NCBI GenBank assembly: GCA_017607445.1
Contig: JAEVHH010000002.1
Location: 682,001-746,000 of the forward strand
Direction of reading: 5' to 3'
DNA: 64,000 nucleotides
DNA from: Histoplasma ohiense
Taxonomy: Eukaryota > Ascomycota > Eurotiomycetes > Onygenales > Ajellomycetaceae
The position numbers were made by a program, and so were the translations under genes. Within the stretch, counting starts at the first letter, position 1, and the number at the start of each line of letters is the position of its first letter. Of this stretch, positions 8,163 through 19,096 are shown piece after piece. Below the pieces are notes generated by a model, which did no database searches, had not been told where the DNA came from, and saw only the letters and a program-made list of their open reading frames with translations.

Positions 8163-10994
8163 ATGGGACTCCTCCCAAGTGAGGCTGCAACCATGCTTAC
8201 AGACCTGGATGTTAATCCTTATGAGACGAACGCAGAAAAGTTACCCCCATCCGACCGGTTTCTAGCTCGACATCCTCACTATGGCCGCTACCGTCCTAGC
8301 TCTAACGATTTCGAACCGGACCCAATTCACTGCAACTCTAATGACGATGAGTCACTTCGCTACTGGGAAGCAGTTCTAGCCAGGTGTGATGAGAAAACGC
8401 GTATCAACACTCTAGAAGCTGGTAAGAGAGACACTTTTGCATTGGGGAGCGTGATAGTGAAAAGTGACCACAATTCTACGGAGCCAACTGGGGACTATAG
8501 CGTCGCCGATGAAAACGAAATTTATGCTATAAAGATAGCAGAGAAGATTCTTCCAGATATACAGTTACCAGAGATATATCTTAGAACTAAACTTAAAGGT
8601 CGCGATGTGCTTGTTCAGTCCCGCATCCCTGGGGTTTCGTTGGAAGTTGCGTGGCCCTACCTCACCAGAAAACAAAAGGAAAATTTCAAGAAGCAAGCAC
8701 GAAATATAATACAACGAATTAATAGCGTCAATGATGGTCGTAGCAGTCCGTCTTACGTTGTCAAGGGAAACAGGCCCAAGGAGGAACACCGGCTGCAACA
8801 GGCTGAATACGACATCCTTTTCGGTCCTGCCTCCGATTCGAATCAAAATCTATCTTTCACTAATAACAATATGGTTCCTGCCAATATCATTGTAGATAAA
8901 GATACTATCGTCGGGATTATTGGGTGGTATAGCGCCGGTTACTTCGGTTGGGATCGAGCCAAAAATATTCATCATAAAATCCGATGTCTTGACTCTGCCG
9001 ATGTCTCCTCTGACGGTGGTGTATCGATACCAGATGCGTTTTGGCGTGACCTTTACGATATTTCAGTCGACCATTCCGCCTCAAGAAACCTCGACTTGAA
9101 ATCCGAGATCAAAATTGAGCCTCCCAGTCTGAACCTAGAATCTATCCCTAACGGTTCAGTAGCTGATATCCCGGTGCTAACGAAGGAGCTATGGACACCT
9201 AGGAAAATAACAGACCTTAAATGTGAATCTATGTCCCGTGCTTCCTCCACAGAACGTTCGTCTCCAGTGACATCCACCAAACCCCAGGACTCTAGCCCGG
9301 GTCCGAGTACGAAGAAAAGAGCTGTGTCATCTACGAAAAAAGGAAATCCTACAAAAAAGCCTGCCGTTAAAAAGCGCAAACTGAATGATGCCGAAAGCGT
9401 TGATGGTGCTGCTTCGCCACTTCGACGATCAGCAACACCGATATCCTCGCGTGCAAGCAAGGCTCCTGTAAAAAATCGAAAGCAGAGTTCGTTGTCCGTT
9501 GCCGGTTCTCCAGTGCCGGAAACTAAAAAGGCGATAAAAGCTCCCGAATCCCAGCAAGATGTGGATGGGGATGACGTTTACGAGGATGAAGATTCAACGG
9601 AGCTGTTTTGTATTTGTCGTAAACCTGACAATCACACTTGGATGATTGGGTGTGATGGCGGATGCGAGGATTGGTTTCATGGGAAATGTGTCAAGATCAA
9701 TCAAACAGATGCCGATCTGATTGATAAATATATTTGTGAGTACTTCAACAGGGCATGTCCCTTACTTGGTTGTGAAGTCGGCTTTGTTCAATTTGTAACG
9801 CACTGGCTGACATCCACAGGCCCTGCATGTGAAGCAAAAAAGGGAATTCATACGACTTGGAAACGAATGTGTCGTCTCCCAGGTTGCAGACGACCAGCCA
9901 GAATTTCAGGGGGGATGGTTCCCAGCAAATACTGTAGTGACGAACACGGTCGAGAGTTTATGCGCCAAAAAGCTTCTCTCTCAAAACAAGGATCAGCGGC
10001 TGGGGCTTCGCCTGCTGTAAAAACGTCAGCTACGGACAGTCGTTCGCGAGGATCATCAGTAGTAGTTGGAAAACACCGCCAAAAGGGAGTTCATCGTGAT
10101 GATACAGAACCAGATGGGGTTCAGCCGGACCCTGGTGTATCAAATCCACGTGATGAGGATGAGGAGGATGAGGAGGACGTTGAGGACGAAGCTGAGACGG
10201 AAAATGGGCAAACTGAAGACCTTGGTAGTAGAGGCGGGATCCTTTCTAAGAATGACCTCAAGGCTGTGGTCACAGGGGTGGCATCTGCTCAAGAGTTTCG
10301 TGAACTGGGCGACAACATCCTACCTCCTTCCGTGACCGAAAAGCTAACACCATCCTCTAGCATTCCTTTGGAAGACTCATCGTCTAAATTCAGAACCAAC
10401 ACAGTATCTCAGGATGTTGATCAAATTGACTTTGATCTCGATGCTCATCAGATCCAATTCACCGCCAATGAACGCCAACATATCGACAATCTCCGGCAAA
10501 AACGAAGAGAGCTCCGCGGCCAGCTCGAAATGCTCCAAGATCGGGACACCTTCCTTACTCTGATTCGCCAACGTGCAAAAACAATCCTTGAGCACATTCG
10601 CCAGGCGGACCCAAAAACCAGCGCATCCTCATGGAAGGATATCTGCGGGTATGACCGTCGCCTGGCATGGTCTGATGACGAGTTCGAGGAGTGGAGATTG
10701 TCAGAAGAAGGAAAGGAAGCCCTTCACTCTGGGGCCCTCAAAGCTGCTGATCCGGAACCTGATGGTTTTGGGGACATTGAGATGCAAGATGCGGATAGGG
10801 ACGATATGACTGTTGATAGGATCGCTCGCGGAGTTTGTATCAAGAAACGCTGTGAGAGACATAGGCAGTGGGTTAAAGTGCAGCAGCAAGATATTCAACA
10901 CGAGGAGAGAGTTGCTAGGGAGGAGCTGGAGAAATGTGAGAAGGATACGAAGGATGTTATTGGCCGGATTGTCTTGCGGGCATATGGAGAATGA
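8163..10994 (+). CDS. Spp1/CFP1-type COMPASS PHD-finger protein with N-terminal APH-like pseudokinase domain
   Basis: Two exons (8163-9735, 9820-10994) encode 915 residues. Residues about 480-530 form a PHD finger (LFCICRKPDNHTWMIGCDGG..., WFHGKC, then YIC-PAC across the intron). It is followed by the Spp1-specific Cys-rich segment (MCRLPGCRRPARI, YCSDEHG), an acidic run and a C-terminal coiled-coil/helical region with the conserved ICGYDRRLAW segment. This order matches yeast Spp1 and vertebrate CFP1, subunits of the Set1/COMPASS histone H3K4 methyltransferase that read H3K4me. Unusually, residues about 90-280 resemble an aminoglycoside-phosphotransferase fold. The catalytic and metal-binding motifs look lost: FTNNNMVPANIIVD replaces the usual H-G-D-x-x-x-x-N loop, and GIIGWY replaces the I-D-W loop. 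A pseudokinase is therefore likely. Between the two lies a basic, Ser/Pro-rich linker with KKR/KKP clusters, probably nuclear localisation signals. The 84-nt intron (9736-9819, gtgagt...ccacag) has no stop and is a multiple of three. Confidence 0.85.
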   Translation: MGLLPSEAATMLTDLDVNPYETNAEKLPPSDRFLARHPHYGRYRPSSNDFEPDPIHCNSNDDESLRYWEAVLARCDEKTRINTLEAGKRDTFALGSVIVKSDHNSTEPTGDYSVADENEIYAIKIAEKILPDIQLPEIYLRTKLKGRDVLVQSRIPGVSLEVAWPYLTRKQKENFKKQARNIIQRINSVNDGRSSPSYVVKGNRPKEEHRLQQAEYDILFGPASDSNQNLSFTNNNMVPANIIVDKDTIVGIIGWYSAGYFGWDRAKNIHHKIRCLDSADVSSDGGVSIPDAFWRDLYDISVDHSASRNLDLKSEIKIEPPSLNLESIPNGSVADIPVLTKELWTPRKITDLKCESMSRASSTERSSPVTSTKPQDSSPGPSTKKRAVSSTKKGNPTKKPAVKKRKLNDAESVDGAASPLRRSATPISSRASKAPVKNRKQSSLSVAGSPVPETKKAIKAPESQQDVDGDDVYEDEDSTELFCICRKPDNHTWMIGCDGGCEDWFHGKCVKINQTDADLIDKYICEYFNRACPLLGCEVGFVQFVTHWLTSTGPACEAKKGIHTTWKRMCRLPGCRRPARISGGMVPSKYCSDEHGREFMRQKASLSKQGSAAGASPAVKTSATDSRSRGSSVVVGKHRQKGVHRDDTEPDGVQPDPGVSNPRDEDEEDEEDVEDEAETENGQTEDLGSRGGILSKNDLKAVVTGVASAQEFRELGDNILPPSVTEKLTPSSSIPLEDSSSKFRTNTVSQDVDQIDFDLDAHQIQFTANERQHIDNLRQKRRELRGQLEMLQDRDTFLTLIRQRAKTILEHIRQADPKTSASSWKDICGYDRRLAWSDDEFEEWRLSEEGKEALHSGALKAADPEPDGFGDIEMQDADRDDMTVDRIARGVCIKKRCERHRQWVKVQQQDIQHEERVAREELEKCEKDTKDVIGRIVLRAYGE

Positions 10995-11637
10995 GGATGG
11001 CAGCAATCCCAAAATCTCTCCAGTTACGTCGGCGGCTACCACTGGCGATGGAAATGGGGATCAGAATATTACGGTTAAGGGATAAGGTTGAACTTCATGT
11101 CTCTATGAATCAAATTATATTTGTTTCTTAGAGAAAAATGAAGCGAAACTCTTAGGTTCTGTTTGTTTATGATTTTCTCCGAAGACATTAACGATGCCAC
11201 GAGCTGATGATTTCGGTTGTTTATATTCATATCCCATGTGGCGAAGGTAGTCTAGTCTGGTTTTCTTTCTAGAGAGCCAATACTGTCCTTGCTAATTACA
11301 AGTTACTTCGAATGTTGGTGAAGGCGAATATTCTAATATAAAATATCCCCACAGATACTTACTCCACTGTTCTTAGCCTACTAAAAATAGGGTGCTAAGA
11401 TGCCATATGGTAACAGGCCATGACTACCATGAATCATTTATTACTATCCAAGAGCAAATTTTGAGTTTGATAAGAATTGGGTTGAAATCATGCCTTCAAA
11501 GCAACTGCAATAGGATACAAGCAAAGCGGTACTAAAAAAAAAAAAAAAAAAATGAAAAATGAACAAAATGAAAAAATTTGTACAAAATAGAGCAATGGTA
11601 AACAATAACATAGCCAAATTACCACCAGAAATCGCCA
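10995..11637. other. convergent 3' region
   Basis: This lies between the 3' ends of the Spp1-type gene (+) and the SMase D-like gene (-). It is AT-rich, with an A18 tract at about 11535-11552. No gene is seen. Confidence 0.5.
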
Positions 11638-12597
11638 TCACCAGGGCTTGTCAGCACCAGTGGCCATATATCGGTCGTCACTCTTTTGGACACGCTGAGT
11701 GATGTCTCTGGCAGCTGCCCTGCTATCTTCATGATCATAATATCTCGTTACCGCGAAGCCGTATATAATGCCATCAACATGCGCTTTGTCCAACAGCTGT
11801 CCCACACGCTTGCCGTCACCAACCCGGCTCGTCCAGCCAAACACTCTCTTAACGTCACCCTTGTCCCGAGCTTTCGCGCCGTTTCTCAACCCAGCGCAGG
11901 TATTGTATCCCTTCTCTTTGCAATTTCCAAACCCAGTCTCAAGTTCAGTGTACCCATAATCCATAACCCTCTGCTGAGGTTTTACTCCCCGCCCTTTCTT
12001 CTTATAGACATTCAAGACATTTTCCACCTCGCCGCTCAGGCATACTGCCTCGCCAGCCTTCAGGTTTCCTTGAATATAGTTGAAACCAGCAGAATCCGTC
12101 GCACCTGCACCAAAGAATCCGTAGAGAATGCGCACGCCGGCCGGATTCAGGATCTTCTGCGCCAATTCCTGCAATGAATTCATGGAGCATTTGTCCTTGG
12201 GCTTGCATTTGCTGGGATCCAAAACGTCCTTGTTGCAGGTTGCGCCGGAGCACATATTGGGCGTTTTGAGGTCCAGCCAGACGAATGCGATGTTCTTATT
12301 CTCCTTGGCGACAGCTTTGAACATGTCCTCCAAGGAGTCGCCCCATGACCGGCCTCTTATGTCGTGGTCGGCCCACCACCCCTCTTTGTAGGCCGCAATG
12401 TCAATCTCGACTGAATTGGCGCCGTTCTTAATGGCATCTTTGAGGCCCTTTCTGTCCAGGACCATATGAGCGATGGCGTATGTTGGCCTTTTATTGGCTT
12501 GCTTGCTAACTCCAGCCTTGGTTGGACAAGCGAAGGTGAGGGGGACTGCTATGAGGATGCAGAGAATTGAGCATATTGTTCGCAACAGGGGCGGCAT
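11638..12597 (-). CDS. secreted sphingomyelinase D/phospholipase D-like protein (SicTox-type fold)
   Basis: One exon encodes 319 residues. Residues 1-23 form a clear signal peptide ending TFA before Cys24, so the mature protein is probably secreted. The GDPD-like TIM-barrel signatures of the arthropod/fungal SMase D family are present: His44 in AIAHMV, Glu64 and Asp66 in the VEID metal-binding motif, His78 in the GWWADHD motif and Asp109 in WLDL. The C-terminal ATGxDKPW tail is typical of the fungal and actinobacterial branch. All expected catalytic residues appear intact. The family cleaves sphingomyelin or lysophospholipids, often producing cyclic phosphates; the substrate here cannot be told from sequence. 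Such genes occur in Aspergillus and in onygenalean fungi. No partner genes are adjacent. Confidence 0.88.
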   Translation of the reverse strand: MPPLLRTICSILCILIAVPLTFACPTKAGVSKQANKRPTYAIAHMVLDRKGLKDAIKNGANSVEIDIAAYKEGWWADHDIRGRSWGDSLEDMFKAVAKENKNIAFVWLDLKTPNMCSGATCNKDVLDPSKCKPKDKCSMNSLQELAQKILNPAGVRILYGFFGAGATDSAGFNYIQGNLKAGEAVCLSGEVENVLNVYKKKGRGVKPQQRVMDYGYTELETGFGNCKEKGYNTCAGLRNGAKARDKGDVKRVFGWTSRVGDGKRVGQLLDKAHVDGIIYGFAVTRYYDHEDSRAAARDITQRVQKSDDRYMATGADKPW

Positions 12598-15561
12598 TCT
12601 AGCTCAAGCCAGTTCACAATTTCTATTGGGAAAATAATGCGTTTCAACCTGGAGGAGAAGACCGCGTAGGTGGTGTTGTTTCCTCGGGTATTCAACCGTC
12701 TGGGACGAAGAGAGTCTTTATAAGATTTCATATTGAGGAGAACAGTCAATTTATGGGGCGACAAAACAGGAGAAAAGACGATAGTGCCTGCAAATCCCTG
12801 CTCATCAATCATCATCTTCTCAAAATACCTAATCGTCATTCTTCCAACCTTGTTTATGCGGAGACATAGGCGGAACCTATCAAGATCACAGAGCCAATCC
12901 AAGGCGTGTCGTCGTAAATTCGAAACTTGTTGAAATAGCTGCGAGCTGAGGCAAATGACAGATCATCCCCATGCGACTGCTCACTCTGCGGATGCTTACT
13001 GTTTCAAAAGGGGATCTAGTCCCAATCAGCAGCTTCGTTTGGTTGCCGATCTCTATTTATATCTCAATGCTGTACTAGTCGGCGCCTTATTTGATATTGC
13101 AGGGATGGACCTCTATTAAATCGCTCTATATCAAATGCTTTGCGATGCATATCTTTCCGAGCCTATCATTCCAAACGCGAAAAGCGACGGGGGAAAGTTT
13201 GAAAATATGCGATTGAGTTGTGTTGATCATCACACATAAAGTTTTACCTAATTTTGACTCAAAATTCATAGTCCACACAATATAATCTATCAAAAGAAAA
13301 CATGGTGGAGGCGGAAGGTTGGTTCATTTTAAGTATCCAGCGGGCGCAGCACTGCTTAACGAGTGATAGGGATGCCAACAAAACAAAAATAAACGTCTGA
13401 TAATTAGAATCAAAAGTGAAAAATTCTCTCATTATAACCCTTCATCACTCAATATTTTTTGCAGGTCAGTTTCTGTCATGGCCGGCTGGGTTATTCGTTG
13501 TAGAACGAAATGACAGGACCTAGCCAAAGCCGTGTCGTATCCCGAACAAGTCTTCACTAGTAGTTATAAGAAGCGCCTAGTAAGGTGGATGCGCACTTAA
13601 ATCCGAAGGATCACTTCAAGAGAATCACTTCAAGAGACCTGAGACCTCGATTTCCTTATCCTGGTCAAGTTTATGGTTAATGTTAGGGTTATTTTGGCCG
13701 AATGCAGTTGGACAATAGTAGGTCGGGCAATATTGTCATGTCATAAGATTAGCAATGGAGAGGTTCAATATTGGCGATGGGGACCAAGTTGTGAGTGTAG
13801 TAGATAGTACTCTCTGGTTAGCATGGGGCGCTTCTAATTTCTCACCGGTTTTCCCACACAAATCAACCCTGCATTCTATGATGTCCACCCCGAGATCTTT
13901 TCGGCAAATACTTTAGACCTCGGCAAGCTAGAATGTTATGAAACGATTCCTTCATCATTCGCAACACTACAAAGGGACCGTGTGAACATTATCCATCTTC
14001 CATGGCATGTTGAGACAAATATTGCGTGATTCTTGAAATTGAAGCACTCTTAACATTCAGGACAGATTCACTGGGTCTTGTTGCGTATCATCCTTTTGGT
14101 GCAATAGAACTTGGATAACAAATGGGCGGAATTTGTCCCGTAAATAAGGTTCTAATTATTGTTGTTTCCTAGCTCAGGTCTCTGAAACCGTGCTGGAAAT
14201 GTTTCGGGGCCAATCTCAGGAACAATTTGCTAAATATGGTCATATACAGCTTGGCTCTGAACGATGGCCATTGATATAGCAGATGATATACCATGACGTA
14301 GAATGGGCCAAAGAGAAGAATAATAAGGGAGCAAAGTATGGCAGAAAGTGGGCTAATAGTGTATCCATCTATGAAGAGCAAAGCAATAGATCAGAGACAT
14401 GCCAGTCACTGGTCCACACTCAGGAGAACAGACTGAATTTGACAAAGCTGGAGGATTCCATCAAGGTCAAGGTGCTTCTTCTTTCATTTCTCCAAAACAT
14501 TGGTATCATCATTAACATCACAAAGCTGGAGCATATCATATGCATCTAGGCAATTTGGATGAAGATATTCAAGTTGGAATATGGCAAGCCCCCGGTGCTG
14601 TGTTAAGGGATCACAGACATATATGTACGTCTATTTAAAAGACAAGAAACAAGTAATGATTAATCCCTCTGCCGATGAAGTGGTAGTAGATGTGGACTAG
14701 AGTGCAGGGATAATAAAAAGGCCATGGCTTAACTAACCTGGTTGTACTGGGCGCTGTACGCAGTACGCTGGGAGTGTTTGCATGAGCAATTATGGGGCAA
14801 GTACCCCCTTGAGGGTTGCCAGGGAATGGTGTAGGCTGTCATAGTCTCCGACTGCATATAGCCGTAGAAAAAAAAAATATGAAGAACAACAACTATTATG
14901 TGCTTCCAAAATCCAAGTAACCGCAAGGGTATCATCTTTGTCATTTCCCTCATTGGATGCGCTTTTGTTGCTGTATATGGACATGTCCACTCATCGCTCC
15001 AGCAGATTATAAGAGGCACGTGATATATAAGCCCTAACCCATCTCTGATCGATATCAACATCCACCTCCTCATAAATCTGCAAGAGTATGAAGTACATAG
15101 TAGAAAGTTCTTGACCCATTGCTGAAATTGGAATAAAAAGGAAACTCAATCGACGAAATTCTACGCAGTACATTTTGTCGCAGATCCTTAGCCCGGACGG
15201 AGGGTTAACTACTGCAAAGTGAAAGTCCAAGCTTGACCGTCACCCTCCTATTCGAGAATGCTCCTAGCTATTCCACTTGGCTCCCCCAAATCCAGTGCGT
15301 AGGGACACCAAATATCTGAGCAGCCCTTTTGCTGGTTGCGAGTTAGCGCAGCCCTTAATAACAGAATTTTTAACCACCGATTTTATCATGAAAGAGATTA
15401 CGCTACTAAACCCTTACTTTCCTTGGTGGGAGAGGGAGCATCACATTATAAATTAACAATCACTGCCCTAATTTCCTGAGCAAAATGGAGGAATTCCCCC
15501 ACATATATGGCTATAATCTTTTTCTTATTCGGAACCTCAAGGCAGAAACCTTGTCGGATCG
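12598..15561. other. long gene-free stretch
   Basis: About 3 kb without a gene I can support. Short frames (14169-14381 -, 14729-15230 -) show no domain and have poor starts. I find no transposase or reverse transcriptase motif, tRNA or clear inverted repeat. A CACGTG E-box lies at about 15017-15022. The left part should hold the promoter of the SMase D-like gene. Confidence 0.4.
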
Positions 15562-16425
15562 TCAAAAATCACACCACCGTCCGAGTTCAGTCCCGACCCT
15601 ATGCTTCGCCACCTCAATGATCATATTTTTCTGCATTTGGGAAACTAAAAGATGCACATCACAGCCTTGGTCGAGCGACCGCGTCAAGACAGAGAAGTAG
15701 GAAAGGGTTGGTGACGCTTTCGAGAGCCTCGAGATGTTGGAAAATATGGAACATACGGGAGGCTCTAGGCAAAATTGTTGTTGTTGTTTTTTTTGTTGCA
15801 GCTGACCAGCACCTGTATCATCTGCTGGAGTGAGAGCGGCCTCCTGAGCTGAGGCCGATTGAGGAGGGTGTTGTAAAGCGATAGAATTAACAATGATAAC
15901 GCAGAGAAACGAAGCGTACGTTCGTGATAATACAGTGAGTGTCCGTAATAATGGGACAAGGCGGGCATGGCCTGCCACGGGGTTGGAGGTGCGAATGGTC
16001 TCTTCGAGCGATTGATCTATGCCCTCGATAAGGAGGAGGGCGGGAGCGGAGTTGTACCCTTTTCCTTTGTTTCCAGGCTGGTTTTGCCTTTGCTGGAGCT
16101 CGAATAGGATATTCGATATCTGAGATACAGCTTCAAGCAGTTCGTCAAAATCATATACACGACGTGTTTGGATATTATCTAGGATAGTTTCGAGGTCTTC
16201 TGGTGAGCGGTCTGGCGATCGTTGCTGGAGAGAAAAAAACAATGCTTGACGCGACAAGGGTCGTGAGTCGAAATACTGTATCACAAATGCCCTTGGGAAA
16301 TCTTTATCGACGGGGTATTTGCAGAGAAGAGTGGTTAGGATATGTTGCGAAAACTAACTGGCTGTCAGCATCTCCCATATACATAACTTGTTTCTCATTT
16401 TTTTTTTACAAGGCGATAGACAGCC

Positions 16426-16483
<58 letters not shown>

Positions 16484-16790
16484 ATGTCAGAAGGAAATGG
16501 GCACCAACTTCATCAACCCAATATCGGATATCACCTCCTGTTCCTTCTCGCGAGCCGTTCGCATTGGTGGGCTGGAGCCCAGATATCCCAATGACACTAC
16601 CACAGCTGAGAACAGACCTGCCCGGCATGAGTGAAACCCCTTCTTCTATGTCTCTGGTCAAGTCCCATGGATCACTCTCCACCATTCCACGTCGCTCATG
16701 AACTGAATTATCATTGCTGTTCTTCTGTAATGACGAGTCTAACAGGGTAGAGGCGAGGATTGGTGGAGCTGCCGCGGACAAGCCAGTCAT
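15562..16790 (-). CDS. RecA/Rad51-paralog-like P-loop-fold protein with degenerate Walker A
   Basis: At least two exons. The first, from ATG 16790, encodes MTGLSAAAPPILAST... and reaches a GSVIGISGLQP segment where RecA-family proteins have Walker A. The usual GxxxxGK[ST] is replaced by a Gly/Asn/Ser-rich stretch without the Lys-Thr. The second exon (from about 16353, after a ttag acceptor, to the stop at 15562) encodes a helix (QHILTTLLCKYP) and a Walker-B-like hydrophobic strand (APALLLIEGIDQS), a second strand (SFLCVIIVNSIAL) and a C-terminal basic/hydrophobic end. This layout resembles fungal Rad51 paralogues (Rad55/Rad57/XRCC2 or Shu-type subunits) that have lost ATP binding. The assignment is by pattern only and is weak. 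The intron contains a long pyrimidine tract, (CT)n followed by T33, so the exact donor is unresolved. Confidence 0.45.
16429..16483. repeat. A33 tract followed by (GA)11 microsatellite
   Basis: A33 at 16429-16461 is followed by alternating AG to about 16483. On the - strand this is (CT)n-T33 inside the intron of the Rad51-like gene. Such tracts are prone to length variation and assembly error. Confidence 0.9.
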
Positions 16791-17415
16791 TACTGTGCAC
16801 CTGTGTATACTAATATGTTGCACTCTCCCGCCTTTGGAACTTAGGCTCTCGCAAAGATAGAATAATTCAAGCAGAGATCAGGTTGAGCCAATCTTTCTTT
16901 GACCGAACCTTTGTTGTTGCGCTGAACTCGATGTTTAGTACGCACAAATTTGGGGTCACATTAAATAACCTGTAACTTTTCCTGACGGCCCTCACGCCTC
17001 AGGTCGCCTGTCGTCGTGAGCAATCTTTTAAATATAAGTTCTTATTCCTCCAACACCCATATACCTTGGATCTAAGTATTCTAATAACCATGCTTGAATA
17101 TGTTCCTCGTCATTGATTTGTTGTTTCTGCATTCCCTCCTTTTTTAGGTCAAAACCCCGCAGTCCCCCACTCCTACGCACTTCTTAAGCAATTGTATTAC
17201 CGAGAAAGTTTTGTCCAGGAAATCTTCCAGCAAGCATACTATGCGATGATACTTTATTACGTTTATCTTCACTGAACTTTCAATAAAACCCTTATCTGGC
17301 AATTGCTTTCTTTTCATAGCCAGTTCGATCACAATATATAATCATAGCAGTTGAACTGTATACATCAAAATCAGGAGGTATATCGTGACCAAAACCTCCC
17401 CATATTAAACCCAGT
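16791..17415. promoter_or_regulatory. divergent promoter region
   Basis: This intergenic DNA separates the Rad51-like gene (-) from the class II aldolase gene (+). It is CT-rich on both flanks and contains no supported gene. Confidence 0.5.
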
Positions 17416-18423
17416 ATGAGTCCCACGGCAGTTTCAGAAATCACGGTTCCTGTGAACAAGGGAGATCAGCAGCAGCAAGAGCAAAAGCCACATGTCTACG
17501 GAGGGGAAGGCTTAACAGCCCTTCAAGCCCTGTCTCATGGCGGAATTGCCATTCCCGGTATATATATTTATCCTTCGACTATCAAAAATGATCCACCTCC
17601 TTTTCCCAACTTACATATCCCTATATATCAAGCACAAACCTGACCAAAACGCTCCCCAGGAATCCCCAGCTTCACCTCCCTGGAGCTGAAACGCAATTGG
17701 CAACTCGAGCACATGGCAGGGGCCTTCCGCATCTGGGCCCGTCACGGCTACACAGAGGGGATGTCCGGCCACATCAGTGTCCGAGACCCCGAACACACCA
17801 ACGCCTTCTGGACAAACCCTCTAGCCGTGCACTTTGGCATGCTAAAAGCCAGCGACATGATCCTCGTGGATCTCAGCGGGAACGTCATCGGCGGTAACCG
17901 CTCGCGGCCCGCCAACGCAGCCGGTTTCCTCATTCATGCTGCCGTGCATAAGGCACGCGAGGATGTTCATGCCGTCTGCCATGCACATACCATCTATGGG
18001 AAGGCGTGGTCATCGTTTGCACGCCCGCTGGAGATGCTGAATCAGGACGTGTGCAAATTCTTCCGTGCACATAGCGTGTATGAGTCTTATGGAGGGGTGG
18101 TGTTGGCCGCGGAGGAAGGGGACTTAATTGCCAAGGCTTTGGGGAATGGCAAGGGGTGTATTTTGATGAACCATGGGTTGCTGACGGTCGGGGGAACGGT
18201 GGACGAGGCGGCATATTTGTTTGGGTTGATGGAAAGGAGTTGTCAGATTCAGTTGTTGGCCGAGTCAGCCAGTGCGAATGGGTGTAAGAAAATACTTATT
18301 TCGGATGAGGAGGCGGCGTATAATTTCAAGATGGAGAGTGACCCGGAGTCTCTGTATTGTGAGTTTCAACCTGATTATGAGTATGAGGATATGTTATGCA
18401 GTGGGGCATTTAAGAATGAATAG
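17416..18423 (+). CDS. class II aldolase/adducin-domain protein
   Basis: Two exons (17416-17557, 17660-18423; intron gtatat...ccccag, 102 nt) encode 301 residues. After a Gln-rich N-terminus, the class II aldolase fold runs from about residue 60 to 285. It includes RNWQLEHMAGAFRIWARHGY, a GHISVRDP segment, the zinc-binding HAHTIYG pair and the distal NHGLLTVG motif that supplies the third His. Related bacterial enzymes are fuculose-phosphate aldolase and ribulose-phosphate 4-epimerase. The many fungal copies are mostly uncharacterised, so the substrate is unknown. It is divergently placed from the Rad51-like gene; the context adds nothing specific. Confidence 0.9.
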
Positions 18424-19096
18424 TGGTCGTATAGAACCAGCCATTTAATAGGAGATATGAAAATATTAAAGAATAAATTATTATCTATTCCATCCCATCT
18501 ATATAATTCTATAAAAACTATTGGCAAACAGTAAGCCCAGCAAAGTGAGGGAGTTGGCAACAGAAGAAAATCAACCCTAACAAGGGTACATTTCCTAATA
18601 AAACTGACCAACTATCAGTAATATTATATACGCAAATATGGTAAATACTTCGTACAATTATAAAAAAAGGTATGTTGATAGAAACCGCAGGTGAAAGGCA
18701 ACAGGTAAAAAAAGGCTAAGGAAAGGAAAAGAAAAGAAGGTGAAATAATTGGCAAAAAGCATGTAACAGGAAAGGAAATATAGTTTTACAAGAATTGGAG
18801 ATGGAATACGCCATTTTCGGTTGGTAGAGATAGAGAAAAACAAATGAAATGAGAATAAAGGAAAGACTTCCATGAAGGAGTAGGTAAACCTCATAATAGC
18901 GAAAGGGGTGGAAATATGCATGATAACTAGCCTGTAGGAAATAAAACGAAAAAGGTTTTGGAAAAAATGGGAGAAATATATGGGATGGGCGGGAATGAAG
19001 AGGCGCAAAATAAAGCGCAAAACATAGATGTTAAGAAAGGCAAGAGCAGGTATTAGAAGAGAAGCCGTCCAGGTGGCGAACAAGGGCCAGCAAAGT
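18424..19096. other. convergent 3' region
   Basis: This AT-rich, purine-biased DNA lies between the 3' ends of the aldolase gene (+) and efr3 (-). No gene is seen. Confidence 0.5.

Noticed and set aside
14729..15230. Overlapping short frames on the - strand
   Set aside because: Starts are weak, frames overlap in different phases and no domain is seen.
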